Source of the DNA: CAZTVF01 sp964616985
GTDB taxonomy: Bacteria; Planctomycetota; Phycisphaerae; SM23-33
DNA length: 45,757 nt
NCBI GenBank assembly: GCA_964616985.1
Contig: CAZTVF010000032.1
Coordinates: forward strand, 1 to 45,757
Reading direction: 5' to 3'
Every line of letters begins with the position of its first letter. Positions within the stretch are counted from its first letter, which is position 1. The translations under genes were made by a program, and so were the position numbers. Under the pieces are notes generated by a model. The model saw nothing but the letters and a program-made list of their open reading frames with translations, had not been told where the DNA came from and made no database searches. This document shows positions 9,078 through 17,754 of the stretch, one piece after another.

Positions 9078-9548
9078 TTATTGCTTGGGCAGTTCGTAGA
9101 AGCCGTGGCCGATGTACTTGAGCTTGCCTTGGCGGACGAGTTCCTGCCAGACGGCGAGCGGCCATTCGTCGGGCGGAGTGATGGCGCGGGTGCTGGAATC
9201 GGCGGCGCCCTTGGACAAGGGGCCTCGCCCCAGTTTGGACTCCTCGTCCAGCACCGTCAGCGAGAGGCGCTTGCGGAAGGCGTGCATGGCCGCGCGGCAG
9301 ATGTCGAGGCTGGGCGCATCGCCGGCGGGCGGCGCCTCGGGCGCGTGCAACTGGTCCAGAATCTCGGCCAGGCCGGCAACGTTGCGCATGCCCACCACGC
9401 CGGTGATGCGGCCTTCGGGGATCTCGGTCTTCTGCAGGAGCTTGTAGACCTGCTTCCACTCCTCCACGGCCCGTCGGGGATCGGGCTTGGCCCGCAGCGC
9501 GGCGAGAAGTTCGTCAAGTTTCGCGAGAATTGCAGGGTCGATGCTCAT
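9078..9548 (-). CDS. Hypothetical protein, helical
   Basis: A 156-residue soluble protein that I cannot assign. The N-terminal half is a helical hairpin-like region (LAKLDELLAALRAKP, then a VEEWKQVYKLL helix). The middle has ITGVVGMRNVAGLAEILDQL, and the C-terminus is a small winged-helix-like tail (WPLAVWQELVRQGKLKY). The start at 9548 is chosen because AAGGA lies 6 nt upstream. The ATG two codons earlier would overlap that site. It sits 29 nt upstream of the GH32 gene and may be co-transcribed with it. Confidence 0.65.
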   Translation of the reverse strand: MSIDPAILAKLDELLAALRAKPDPRRAVEEWKQVYKLLQKTEIPEGRITGVVGMRNVAGLAEILDQLHAPEAPPAGDAPSLDICRAAMHAFRKRLSLTVLDEESKLGRGPLSKGAADSSTRAITPPDEWPLAVWQELVRQGKLKYIGHGFYELPKQ

Positions 9549-9678
9549 CGTCATTCCTTTGTACGACCGGCAGGACGCGCCGGCGGAGAGGACATGATAC
9601 CACGATTCGCGTATTGCGGGCGGCGTCGATTCAGCGATCAGACCTGCGCCCGCAGCCGCCGGCTTCAACGGCCTCGTG

Positions 9679-10653
9679 TCACTTGTGGACGAGCACGCCG
9701 CAGGCCGCACGAACGCGTTCCATCGTCTTCTCGGCGACCCGGCGGGCCTTGCGGCCGCCTTCGGCGAGGATGTCCCGCACGGTCGCGGGGTCCTTCTCGA
9801 GTTGGGCGTACTTGTCGCGGGCGGCCGCGAATCGCTCGTTCACCAGCTCGGCCAGGCGCTTCTTCGCGTGCCCGTAGCCGTAGCCGCCGGCGCGGTACTT
9901 GTCGCCGATCTCCTTCGCCTCGTCGGCCGAGGCGAACAGCTTGAGCAGCGCGTAGACGTTGTCAGCGTCAGGATTCTTCGGCGCTTCCAGCGGGGTGGAA
10001 TCGGTGACGATCTGCGAGCAGCGTTTCTGCGTCTCCTTGGGCGGGGCGAACAGTTCGATCGTATTGTTGTAGCTCTTGGACATCTTCTGGCCGTCGATGC
10101 CGGGCACCACGGCCACCTCGGGCACGATGTGCGGCTCGGGCAGGACCAGCACCTCGCCGAAGGCCATGTTGAACTTCACCGCCAGGTCGCGCGTCATCTC
10201 GATGTGCTGCTTCTGGTCGGCCCCGACGGGCACGAGGTTGGAGTCATAGATCACGATGTCGGCCGCCTGCAGCACGGGGTAGTCCATCAGCCCCATGTTG
10301 GCGACGAGGCCCTTGGCGACCTTGTCCTTGTAGCTGGTGGCCTTCTCCATCATGCTGACGGGGCAGAGGCAGTTGAGTATCCAGCACAGTTCAGTCACCT
10401 GCGGCACGTCGGACTGAACGAAGAACGTGCTCTTGTCGGGGTCCAGGCCCAAGGCCAGGTACGCCATCGCCACGTGGAGCGTCATGTCCTCCAGGGCGGC
10501 CTTGTCCTGCGTGCTGGTCAAGGCGTGGTAGTTGGCGATGAAATAGAAGCACTCGTGGCCTTCGTTCTGCATCTGGATGTGCTGACGAATCGCGCCGAAA
10601 TAATTGCCGACGTGCAGCCGGCCCGACGGTTGGATGCCCGAAAGTATTCTCAT
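9679..10653 (-). CDS. trpS: Tryptophanyl-tRNA synthetase
   Basis: This class Ic aminoacyl-tRNA synthetase charges tRNA-Trp with tryptophan. The N-terminus opens with the standard LSGIQPSGRLHVGNY block, containing the HIGH-type signature HVGN at residues 14-17. The KMSKS loop is intact (GQKMSKSYNN, about residue 192) and is followed by DST-type text and the C-terminal anticodon-binding helices. The 324-residue length is normal. It is transcribed away from the divergent alginate-lyase-like gene, with a 172-bp gap that holds a REP-like repeat. Recognition is unambiguous. Confidence 0.97.
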   Translation of the reverse strand: MRILSGIQPSGRLHVGNYFGAIRQHIQMQNEGHECFYFIANYHALTSTQDKAALEDMTLHVAMAYLALGLDPDKSTFFVQSDVPQVTELCWILNCLCPVSMMEKATSYKDKVAKGLVANMGLMDYPVLQAADIVIYDSNLVPVGADQKQHIEMTRDLAVKFNMAFGEVLVLPEPHIVPEVAVVPGIDGQKMSKSYNNTIELFAPPKETQKRCSQIVTDSTPLEAPKNPDADNVYALLKLFASADEAKEIGDKYRAGGYGYGHAKKRLAELVNERFAAARDKYAQLEKDPATVRDILAEGGRKARRVAEKTMERVRAACGVLVHK

Positions 10654-10717
10654 GGCAGGAATGTAAGGTTTTGCGGGCGAAACTTCAAGCGGCGTGGCAG
10701 GGGCGTCAGGGCGATCC

Positions 10718-10760
10718 TAGCACGGCCGTCTCGGCCGTGCGCTGCCTGCGGCGGCAGGCC
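10718..10760. repeat. REP-like hairpin, copy 2, plus adjacent hairpin
   Basis: CACGGCCG / CGGCCGTG (10721-10739) with loop TCT is preceded by TAG, as in the copy at 2438-2460 read in reverse. The two copies differ by a paired G-C to C-G exchange in the stem. A second hairpin GCCTGC-GGCG-GCAGGC follows at about 10744-10760, giving a BIME-like pair. It lies in the divergent gap between trpS and the alginate-lyase-like gene. Confidence 0.6.
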
Positions 10761-10825
10761 TGCTCGGGTTTCTTGCCCCCGCCACGTTTCTTGCCCACGC
10801 CCCCCGCCGGCGATACACTGCCTTC

Positions 10826-11959
10826 ATGTGGTCACCCGGAAAGAGTCAGAACGAGTATACCCCCCATGTCTTCCTGGCCGCTGAGGGCGCGCTGCAGCGC
10901 AAGGGTCTTCCCGCCCCCGCCGTCGAACGGTTGGCGGCCGAGGCACAGGCAGCCTTGGCCGCTGGGCCTTGGTCGGTAATGAACAAGGCCAGCGCCGCGC
11001 CCAGCGGCGACAAGCACGATTACATCAGCCTCCGCACGTATGCCTCCGACGGCGTGATCGACCCCGACGTGGCCTTGTATGACCGCCTTCAGCTCAACGC
11101 CTTTGCCGAGGCGGTGGATGCGCTCTGTGCCGCGTGGGCCATTACGCGGGAACGCCGCTACGCCCAGCAGGCCGCCCAACTGCTGCGGACGTGGTTCCTG
11201 GCCCCATCGACGCGGATGAACCCGCACCTGGAATACGGGCAGTTCGTGCCCGGCGCCACGCGCGGGCGGGCGACGGGCATCATCGACACCCACTCGCTCG
11301 TCCTGGTCCCCCAGGCGATCGCCCTGCTGCGAGACGCCCGCGTTCTAGCCGCCGCCGAGCTGGCAGGCCTGCGCCGATGGTTCGCCGCGTACCTGCGATG
11401 GCTGCTGCAAAGCGACCTCGGCGTCGGCGAGGCCCTTGCGGAGAACAATCACGGCACGTGGTACCGCGTGCAGGTGGCCGCCTTCGCGGCCTTCGCCGGC
11501 CGCCGCGACCTGGCCCGCGCCGCGTGCATCTTCAGCGCCCCCTTGCTCAACGGGCAGGTCGGGCCCGACGGCGGCCTGCCGCTGGAGCAGCGTCGCACGC
11601 GGGGCCTGTTCTACAGCCTCTTCAACGTGCAGGGATGGTGCATGTTGTCGCTGATCGCCTCCAAGCTGGGCCTGGCCCAATGGGGCCCGACGACGCCGCT
11701 GGGGCGGCGAGTGCAGCAGGCGATGGATTATCTTCTCCCGTACCTCACCGGGCGCCCCTGGCCCCACCAGCAGATCGACGAGATGGACCATCGTCGTTCG
11801 GCCACCGCGCTTTGCTTCGCCGCCGCCTGGTGGCAGGACCCGCGTTACGCCGAGGCGATCACGCAGCTGCCCCCCGGCACGCACGATATCCGCGGGCGGC
11901 TGCTGTACAACATTACCGCGGCACCGGAGGCGCCGGTGCGTCGGCCGCCGGCAGCGTGA
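10826..11959 (+). CDS. Alginate lyase domain protein (PL5-like)
   Basis: Alginate lyases of this fold cleave poly-uronates by beta-elimination. The 377-residue protein shows the alpha/alpha-toroid pattern of PF05426. Early HDYISLRTYA is followed by paired helices, then the catalytic-region motif ENNHGTWYRVQ (about residues 206-216), which matches the NNH..W signature of AlgL-type lyases. A late DEMDHRRS segment follows. No clear signal peptide is present, which is unusual for an alginate-degrading enzyme, so the start could be misplaced or the substrate may be intracellular oligomers. The 3' end overlaps the convergent histidine kinase gene by 47 bp. Confidence 0.8.
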   Translation: MWSPGKSQNEYTPHVFLAAEGALQRKGLPAPAVERLAAEAQAALAAGPWSVMNKASAAPSGDKHDYISLRTYASDGVIDPDVALYDRLQLNAFAEAVDALCAAWAITRERRYAQQAAQLLRTWFLAPSTRMNPHLEYGQFVPGATRGRATGIIDTHSLVLVPQAIALLRDARVLAAAELAGLRRWFAAYLRWLLQSDLGVGEALAENNHGTWYRVQVAAFAAFAGRRDLARAACIFSAPLLNGQVGPDGGLPLEQRRTRGLFYSLFNVQGWCMLSLIASKLGLAQWGPTTPLGRRVQQAMDYLLPYLTGRPWPHQQIDEMDHRRSATALCFAAAWWQDPRYAEAITQLPPGTHDIRGRLLYNITAAPEAPVRRPPAA

Positions 11960-13391
11960 AATAGAACGTCGTGCCGTTCTGGGAGGAGTCCACCCAGATG
12001 CGCCCGCCGTACCGCTCCACGATCTTCTTGCAGATGGCCAGCCCGATCCCGGTGCCGGGATACTTGTCCCGCCCATGCAGCCGCTGGAACACCTGGAACA
12101 TGCGGTCCACCTGGTCGGCCGGGATGCCGATGCCGCTGTCCGCCACCGACAGCCGCCACATCGCGCCGTCCCTCCGACAGCCGACGTGAACCTCAGGCGC
12201 CACGCCCTGGCGCCGGAATTTGATCGCATTGCCGATGAGGTTCTGAAACACCTGCGTCAACTGGATGATGTTGGCCTGCACGGTGGGCAGCGCGTCGTAG
12301 GTGATCTTCGCCCCTGCTTCCACCGCGGCATTGCGCAGATTGTCCATCGCCATGACGAAGGCCTCCTCGCAGGCGACGGGCTCAGGGTCCTGGGCGCGGG
12401 CGCCCGCGCGGGAATAGTCCAGAAGGCCCTTGATCAGGGTAGACATCCGCTTGGCCCCATCGACCGCGAAGGCCAGATACTCGTCGGCGTCCTGGTCGAA
12501 CTTGCCCTGGTAGCGGTCGCGCAGCAGCTGCACGAATCCGGCCACCTGCCGCAGCGGCTCCTGGAGATCGTGGCTGGCGACGTAGGCAAACTGCTCGAGG
12601 TCCAGATTGGAGCGGCGCAGTTCCTCTGCCGCCTGGTGGATCGCCTCCTCGGCGCGCTTGCGCTCGGTGATGTCCACGATGGACGCCAGGACGAATGTGC
12701 CTTGGTCGGTGTGAATGGGGCTCAGGCCTATCTCCACCGGCACGTCGGTGCCGTCCTTGCGGCGGCCGAACAGGTCGCGCCCCGCGCCCATCGGGCGGGC
12801 CTGCGGGGCGGCCATGAATCCATGTCGGTAGCCCGGGTGGGGCCCGCGGAACCGCTCGGGCACCAGCATCTCCACGGGCTGGCCGATCATCTCCTGGCGA
12901 TCGTAGCCGAAGCACCGCTCGGCCTGGGCGTTCACAAGCACGATCACTCCCTCATGGTCGGCCATCACCAACGCGTTGGGGGCAGATTCCACGACGTTCC
13001 GGAGCTGGTCCTCCGCCTGCCGCCGCTCGGCGAGCACGCGGATCGACCGCTGCCGCGTCTCGTGCATGCCCCCGGCCACCCACGTGATGAAGCCGCCGAC
13101 GAGTACGAACAGCAGCATCGTCACAAAATCCAGCGGGTCGCGCGGCCACACCGTCCACCGGGGGGGCATGAACAGGTAGGTGCCCACCAGGGCGGCCAGA
13201 ACGGTGGCCAGCACACCGCAGCGCCTTCCCCGCAGCGCTGCGGACAGCACGATGGCGGCGAAGAACGTGAGGAACTGCAGGCGGTCGCCCAGCAGCGGGT
13301 CGGCCGCCCATCGCGCGAGCGCGGCCCCGGCGGTTGCCGCCGCCGCCAAGGTGGCGTCATACGTCCATCGTGATCGTGTGCCCTCTGCCAT
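11913..13391 (-). CDS. Membrane PAS sensor histidine kinase
   Basis: The N-terminal ~110 residues form four membrane helices of the DUF4118/KdpD type (RLQFLTFFAAIVLSAAL, GVLATVLAALVGTYLF, then FVTMLLFVLVGGFITWV). A PAS domain follows (about 135-250, VESAPNALVMADHEG and ending DITERKRAEEA), then a dimerisation domain with the phospho-acceptor His in FAYVASHDLQEPLR. The HATPase domain has N box NLIGNAIKFR, G1 DSGIGIP and G2 GTGIGLAI. No receiver domain or response regulator is adjacent. It shares the YV.SHDLQEPLR box with the next two genes, which suggests a local paralogous group. Confidence 0.92.
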   Translation of the reverse strand: MAEGTRSRWTYDATLAAAATAGAALARWAADPLLGDRLQFLTFFAAIVLSAALRGRRCGVLATVLAALVGTYLFMPPRWTVWPRDPLDFVTMLLFVLVGGFITWVAGGMHETRQRSIRVLAERRQAEDQLRNVVESAPNALVMADHEGVIVLVNAQAERCFGYDRQEMIGQPVEMLVPERFRGPHPGYRHGFMAAPQARPMGAGRDLFGRRKDGTDVPVEIGLSPIHTDQGTFVLASIVDITERKRAEEAIHQAAEELRRSNLDLEQFAYVASHDLQEPLRQVAGFVQLLRDRYQGKFDQDADEYLAFAVDGAKRMSTLIKGLLDYSRAGARAQDPEPVACEEAFVMAMDNLRNAAVEAGAKITYDALPTVQANIIQLTQVFQNLIGNAIKFRRQGVAPEVHVGCRRDGAMWRLSVADSGIGIPADQVDRMFQVFQRLHGRDKYPGTGIGLAICKKIVERYGGRIWVDSSQNGTTFYFTLPAADAPAPPVPR

Positions 13392-13476
13392 CGAGGTGGT
13401 CCGCTGCCCAGCGGGGTTCGTCTGCGGCTGGGCCTAGCTATTCTACGCGTCCGGACTTGCCTGTAACGGTTCTGCT

Positions 13477-15660
13477 TCAGGCAGCCTTGAGGGTGAACCT
13501 GAACTCCGCCCCCTCGCCTCGGACGGATTCGACGGACATCCGCCCGCCGTGCCGCTCGACGATATTCTTGCAGATCGCCAGCCCGATTCCCGTCCCAGGG
13601 TATATCCGCCGCGTGTGAAGCCGCTGGAAGATCTGGAAGATCCGCTGTTGATATTGCGGCGCGATGCCGATTCCGTTGTCACGAACAAAGAACTCGCATT
13701 CCCCCTCTCCCATGCGGCAGCCGACGTGGATCTCCGGCCGCTGGCTAGGCGGCTGGAACTTCATCGCGTTGCTGAGAAGACTATGGAACAACTGCGCCAA
13801 CTGGTCCTCCTCGGCCTGCACCACCGGCAACGGATCGCATGTGATGCGGGCCCCCGTTTCTTCGATCGTCCTCTGGAGGTTCGCCATCGCCGCCGCCAGT
13901 GCCCTTTCCGCCGGCACAGCCGCCAGGCCGCACGCCGCGCGACTGGCACGTGAATAGGCCAGCAGGTCCTGCACCATCTGGTTCATCAACTCCGCGCCCT
14001 GCAAGGCGAATTCAATGTACTGCTCGCCCTTGCCGCCCAGGCGGTCCTTGAACTCCTTGGCCAACAATCGCGCGTAGGCGATGACCATCCGCAGGGGCTC
14101 CTGCAGGTCGTGCGTGGTGACGTAGGCGAACTGCTCCAGGTCGCTGTTGGAGCGGGCGAGTTGCTCCACCGTGCTCCGCAGCGCCTCCTCCGCCCGCTTG
14201 CGATCACTGATGTCTTCGATGGTGCCGATGGAGCGGAGGAAGCGACCCTCCGAGTCGCGCACAGCCGAGACCGTCACGTGAACCCATACAACCGAGCCGT
14301 CGCCTTTGAGGTAACGCTTCTCGTAGTCGAGGCGGTCGTGGATTCCCTTATGCAGCCGCCCGTTCAACGTATCGCTGAGATCGCGGTCCTGCGGGGCCGT
14401 TAACTGGTGCACGTCCATCTGGAGCATCTCCGGGCGGCTGTAACCGAGGATCTCCAGGGCACGGTCGTTGACGGCGACGAATCGATCGTGCTCATCCACC
14501 TCGACGATGCCCATGGCGGCCCGGTCGAAGGTGGCGCGGAGGCGCTGCTCGCCCTGGCACAGTTCGGCCAGCCGCTGCTGCAGGCTGGAGGCCAGGACGG
14601 TGATGGCCTCGGCCACCTCGGCAAGTTCGCGGACTTCGTACGCGGGCGACGCGGCCCGGCCGATGCCGCCATGCTGCAGCGCCAGGGCATGCTCCCGGAC
14701 GGCGACGATGCCCAGGCCCAGTCGCCGCCGGATCGCCCACACCGCCGCCAGCGAGCCGCCGATGGCCACGCCATTGAGGCACAGGATCGCCAGCATCCGC
14801 CACAGGTAGGCAGTGACCACCTCGCTCATGTCGCGGGCCGCCCCGGCGACCCACCCGTTGTCGATGGGCACACGGGCGGCGAGGCGTTCGCGGCCATCGT
14901 AAGGCAGGCGTTCCACGCCCACGGCCTCCCGGCCTGCCTGCGCCTCCTTCATCATGTCGTTCTGCCAGCCTGTGGCACGCCGCTCCCAGGTCAGGGGTTC
15001 CTTCAGCGCGGGACTGCGATAGACCAGGCGGCCTTGCCGGTCGAACAGGGTGATCGTGCCCGTGCGCGTCCGCGGGACCGACACCAGCGGGCCGATCTGC
15101 TCGGGATCGATCGACGCCGTCATGACGCCACGCAGGACGCCCTGGCGATCGCGCACGCTGCGGGCGACCATGAAGATCGGTTTGTCGTCGGCCCCGCCGA
15201 GGATGAGATCACTGACGACCCATTGGGGCGCCGCCAGCGCCTGCTGGAAGTAGTCCCGATACCCCACGTCGAGGCCCACCACACGATCGAGGCTGCTGGC
15301 GAGGATGATCCCGTTGGCGTCGATCCAGGAGAAGGCCCGCACGGCCTGGTACTCCTCATCGTGCTCTTTGAGAATATCAGTGACCTGTGGAAGCGAAGAG
15401 TCCAGCCACGGCAGAATTGCCTCGCCCAGCGTCAGGTCCTGGCGGCCTACGTCGGCCACAAATATGTTCAGGGTGGCCGCGACGGAGTGGGCCAGTTCGA
15501 GGTTGGCCCGCAATTCCTTTTCCTTCTCGGCCTGAAACGACAGATACCCCAGGACAATCTGCACCAGCAGCACCGGCAGTGCGATAGCCGCCAGAAGAAA
15601 CATCAGCAGTCCTCGGGTGGTTCCCGGCAATCGAGGCCAGCGTTTTCGCTCCTTGTCCAT
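13477..15660 (-). CDS. dCache/HAMP/PAS sensor histidine kinase
   Basis: A 727-residue membrane kinase. A first transmembrane helix (about 12-32, LLMFLLAAIALPVLLVQIVL) leads to a ~250-residue periplasmic dCache-like sensor, with ASSLDRVVGLDVGYRDYFQ as the typical cache signature. A second helix follows, then a HAMP-like linker, a PAS/PAC domain (ATFDRAAMGIVEVDEHDRF to DISDRKRAEEALR), the H box FAYVTTHDLQEPLR and a complete HATPase. The start at 15660 has GGAG 8 nt upstream. The longer frame to 15942 would run into the divergent kinase gene and has no membrane-export character. It is divergent from the kinase at 15887. Confidence 0.92.
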   Translation of the reverse strand: MDKERKRWPRLPGTTRGLLMFLLAAIALPVLLVQIVLGYLSFQAEKEKELRANLELAHSVAATLNIFVADVGRQDLTLGEAILPWLDSSLPQVTDILKEHDEEYQAVRAFSWIDANGIILASSLDRVVGLDVGYRDYFQQALAAPQWVVSDLILGGADDKPIFMVARSVRDRQGVLRGVMTASIDPEQIGPLVSVPRTRTGTITLFDRQGRLVYRSPALKEPLTWERRATGWQNDMMKEAQAGREAVGVERLPYDGRERLAARVPIDNGWVAGAARDMSEVVTAYLWRMLAILCLNGVAIGGSLAAVWAIRRRLGLGIVAVREHALALQHGGIGRAASPAYEVRELAEVAEAITVLASSLQQRLAELCQGEQRLRATFDRAAMGIVEVDEHDRFVAVNDRALEILGYSRPEMLQMDVHQLTAPQDRDLSDTLNGRLHKGIHDRLDYEKRYLKGDGSVVWVHVTVSAVRDSEGRFLRSIGTIEDISDRKRAEEALRSTVEQLARSNSDLEQFAYVTTHDLQEPLRMVIAYARLLAKEFKDRLGGKGEQYIEFALQGAELMNQMVQDLLAYSRASRAACGLAAVPAERALAAAMANLQRTIEETGARITCDPLPVVQAEEDQLAQLFHSLLSNAMKFQPPSQRPEIHVGCRMGEGECEFFVRDNGIGIAPQYQQRIFQIFQRLHTRRIYPGTGIGLAICKNIVERHGGRMSVESVRGEGAEFRFTLKAA

Positions 15661-15886
15661 GCACCGCTCCCGTAAGGCCCTGCTGTTACTACGTACGCCC
15701 GCCGGTCGCCGCCGGGCAGATGCTACGCTCGGGAATCGGCATACGCGCTCGCTGACCGCAAGAGGTTTCGCCGGAAGCCCCGCCGGAAGAGCGCTAGGAT
15801 GATCGACGGACGCGCCCGTAGGTCTGCCGCGGGCAAGGGCCCAAGGCGAGCCACCACGAAACGATATCGGGGTCAGGAAGCACCGT

Positions 15887-17674
15887 ATGCGGATGGACAA
15901 ACAAGGCAACATGACTCCCTCGAATCCCATCTGCATCCGCACGGCGATGCTGCTGCTGCTGGCGGTGGCGATGCTGCCCTCGCTGGTGGTCCAGGGCGGG
16001 ATCTACTACCGCTGGTTCCGCACCGACGAGCAGCGGGAGGTGCAGTCGAACCTGGAACTCGCCCGCGCCCTGGCCAGCACCTTTGACGCCTTCATTCACG
16101 ACCTGGGCAACCATGAGATCACGCTGGGGGCAGCCATCGTTGCCAAGCGTTTTTCGTTTGAGGAGATGAACAAGCTGTTCGCCACGTCGGCGCAGAATTA
16201 TCCCGCCCTGAACGCATTCATCTTCCTGGACCCCAACGGCAGGATCGCCGCCTCCAGCGACCCTCGACTCATCGGCGTCGTCGCCGGCGACCGCGAGTAT
16301 TTCCAGCGGGCCAAGCGAAATGAGTCGTTTGTCCTCAGCGACCTGCTCGAGGGCCGCGCCGACCAGAATCCAATCTTTATCGTTGCTACCGGCATCTTTG
16401 ACGGCAACGAGTTCCTGGGGGTTCTCGCGGGGTCAGTGAATCCCGATCGCCTCGGTGAGGCCACGCTGCGGGTCGACCGGGCCGGCGGCGGCGGGGTCTC
16501 GTTCTACGATCGCACCGGCTGCCTCGTCTACCGCTACCCGTCGCGAGGCATCACCTGGGCCGAACGCCGTTCCCGGGAGACCGGCGGCCTGATGGAGCGG
16601 GCCCTGGGCGGCCACGAGGCACAGGGCGCATTCCGAATGGAGGAGGACGAGCGACTGGGCGCACGCGTTCCCATTTCCAACCTCGGCTGGGTGGCCGGGG
16701 CCTCGGGGCGAAAGAAGGCCCTGATGTGGCCGCTGATGCAGAACATGCTCCAGATCATCGTGGTCAACATCCTGGTGCTCCTCGTGTCCGTTGGCGGCGC
16801 CTGGTACATCAGCCGGATGATCGTGCGGAGGCTCCGCCAGCTCCGCGAGCACGCGCTGGCCGTCGGGTCCGGAAAGCTCGACCGCACCGCCGAACAGTGC
16901 GGCATCACCGAGCTGCGCGACCTGGCCGCAGCATTCAACCAGATGGTGCTGCAGCGCCGGCGGACGGAGGAGGAACTGGCCCGCTCCAACCAGGACCTCG
17001 AGCAATTTGCCTACGTCGCCAGCCACGATCTGCAGGAGCCCCTCCGCATGATCCGCGGCCACCTGCAGATCATTCACCGCCACTTAGAGAACAAGCTCGA
17101 GGAAGACACGCGGACCTCGATGGGTTTCGTCGAGGACGGGGCCCTGCGCATGCAGACCCTCATCAGCGACCTGCTGGCGTATTCGCGAATCGACTCGCAG
17201 AAGAAGCCCCTGGAGGACACCGACGCCAACGCCGCCGCCGCCGAGGCGATCTGCCAGCTTCGCCCGGCGATCGATGAGGCCGGCGCGGAAGTAAAGATGG
17301 ATTCGCTGCCGGTGGTGCGGGCCGACCCGCTCCAACTCGCGCGGCTGTTCCAGAACCTCATCGGCAACGCCATCAAGTACCGCCGGCCCGACGTTCGGCC
17401 GGAGATCCTAATCGGGGCGACGCGCGAACGCGACGCATGGAAGTTCTGGGTGAAGGACAACGGCATCGGCATCGACCCCCGTTTCAAGGACGAGGTGTTC
17501 GTCGTGTTCCGACGTCTTCACAGCCGCGACAATTACCCCGGCAGCGGCATTGGGCTGTCCATCTGCAAGCGAATCATCGACCGCCACCGCGGCGCCATCT
17601 GGGTCGAGTCGCAGCTTGGCCAAGGCGCCGCCTTCTACTTCACCATCCCCGACAAGCCCGAGGCTGAAGAGTAA
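15887..17674 (+). CDS. dCache/HAMP sensor histidine kinase
   Basis: Closely similar in layout to the divergent neighbour but without a PAS domain. An N-terminal membrane helix (TAMLLLLAVAMLPSLVVQ) leads to an extracytoplasmic dCache-like sensor (PNGRIAASSDPRLIGVVAGD, DREYFQ). A second membrane helix lies near residue 290. A HAMP segment is followed by the H box FAYVASHDLQEPLR and a HATPase with NLIGNAIKYR, DNGIGID and GSGIGLSI. AGGA lies 8 nt before the ATG at 15887. The partner response regulator is not in the window. The divergent pair probably arose by duplication and may sense related small ligands. That last point is inference. Confidence 0.92.
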   Translation: MRMDKQGNMTPSNPICIRTAMLLLLAVAMLPSLVVQGGIYYRWFRTDEQREVQSNLELARALASTFDAFIHDLGNHEITLGAAIVAKRFSFEEMNKLFATSAQNYPALNAFIFLDPNGRIAASSDPRLIGVVAGDREYFQRAKRNESFVLSDLLEGRADQNPIFIVATGIFDGNEFLGVLAGSVNPDRLGEATLRVDRAGGGGVSFYDRTGCLVYRYPSRGITWAERRSRETGGLMERALGGHEAQGAFRMEEDERLGARVPISNLGWVAGASGRKKALMWPLMQNMLQIIVVNILVLLVSVGGAWYISRMIVRRLRQLREHALAVGSGKLDRTAEQCGITELRDLAAAFNQMVLQRRRTEEELARSNQDLEQFAYVASHDLQEPLRMIRGHLQIIHRHLENKLEEDTRTSMGFVEDGALRMQTLISDLLAYSRIDSQKKPLEDTDANAAAAEAICQLRPAIDEAGAEVKMDSLPVVRADPLQLARLFQNLIGNAIKYRRPDVRPEILIGATRERDAWKFWVKDNGIGIDPRFKDEVFVVFRRLHSRDNYPGSGIGLSICKRIIDRHRGAIWVESQLGQGAAFYFTIPDKPEAEE

Positions 17675-17754
17675 ACTCAGTCGCTTGTGATATGACAGGG
17701 CCGGTGACGCGGCGGCAGGATGGCTGCTACTTCGGAGGGCGGCAGCACCGTGGG

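Noticed and set aside
9060..9944. 294-codon plus-strand frame
   Set aside because: Antisense to the hypothetical gene and trpS. Arg-rich shadow text.
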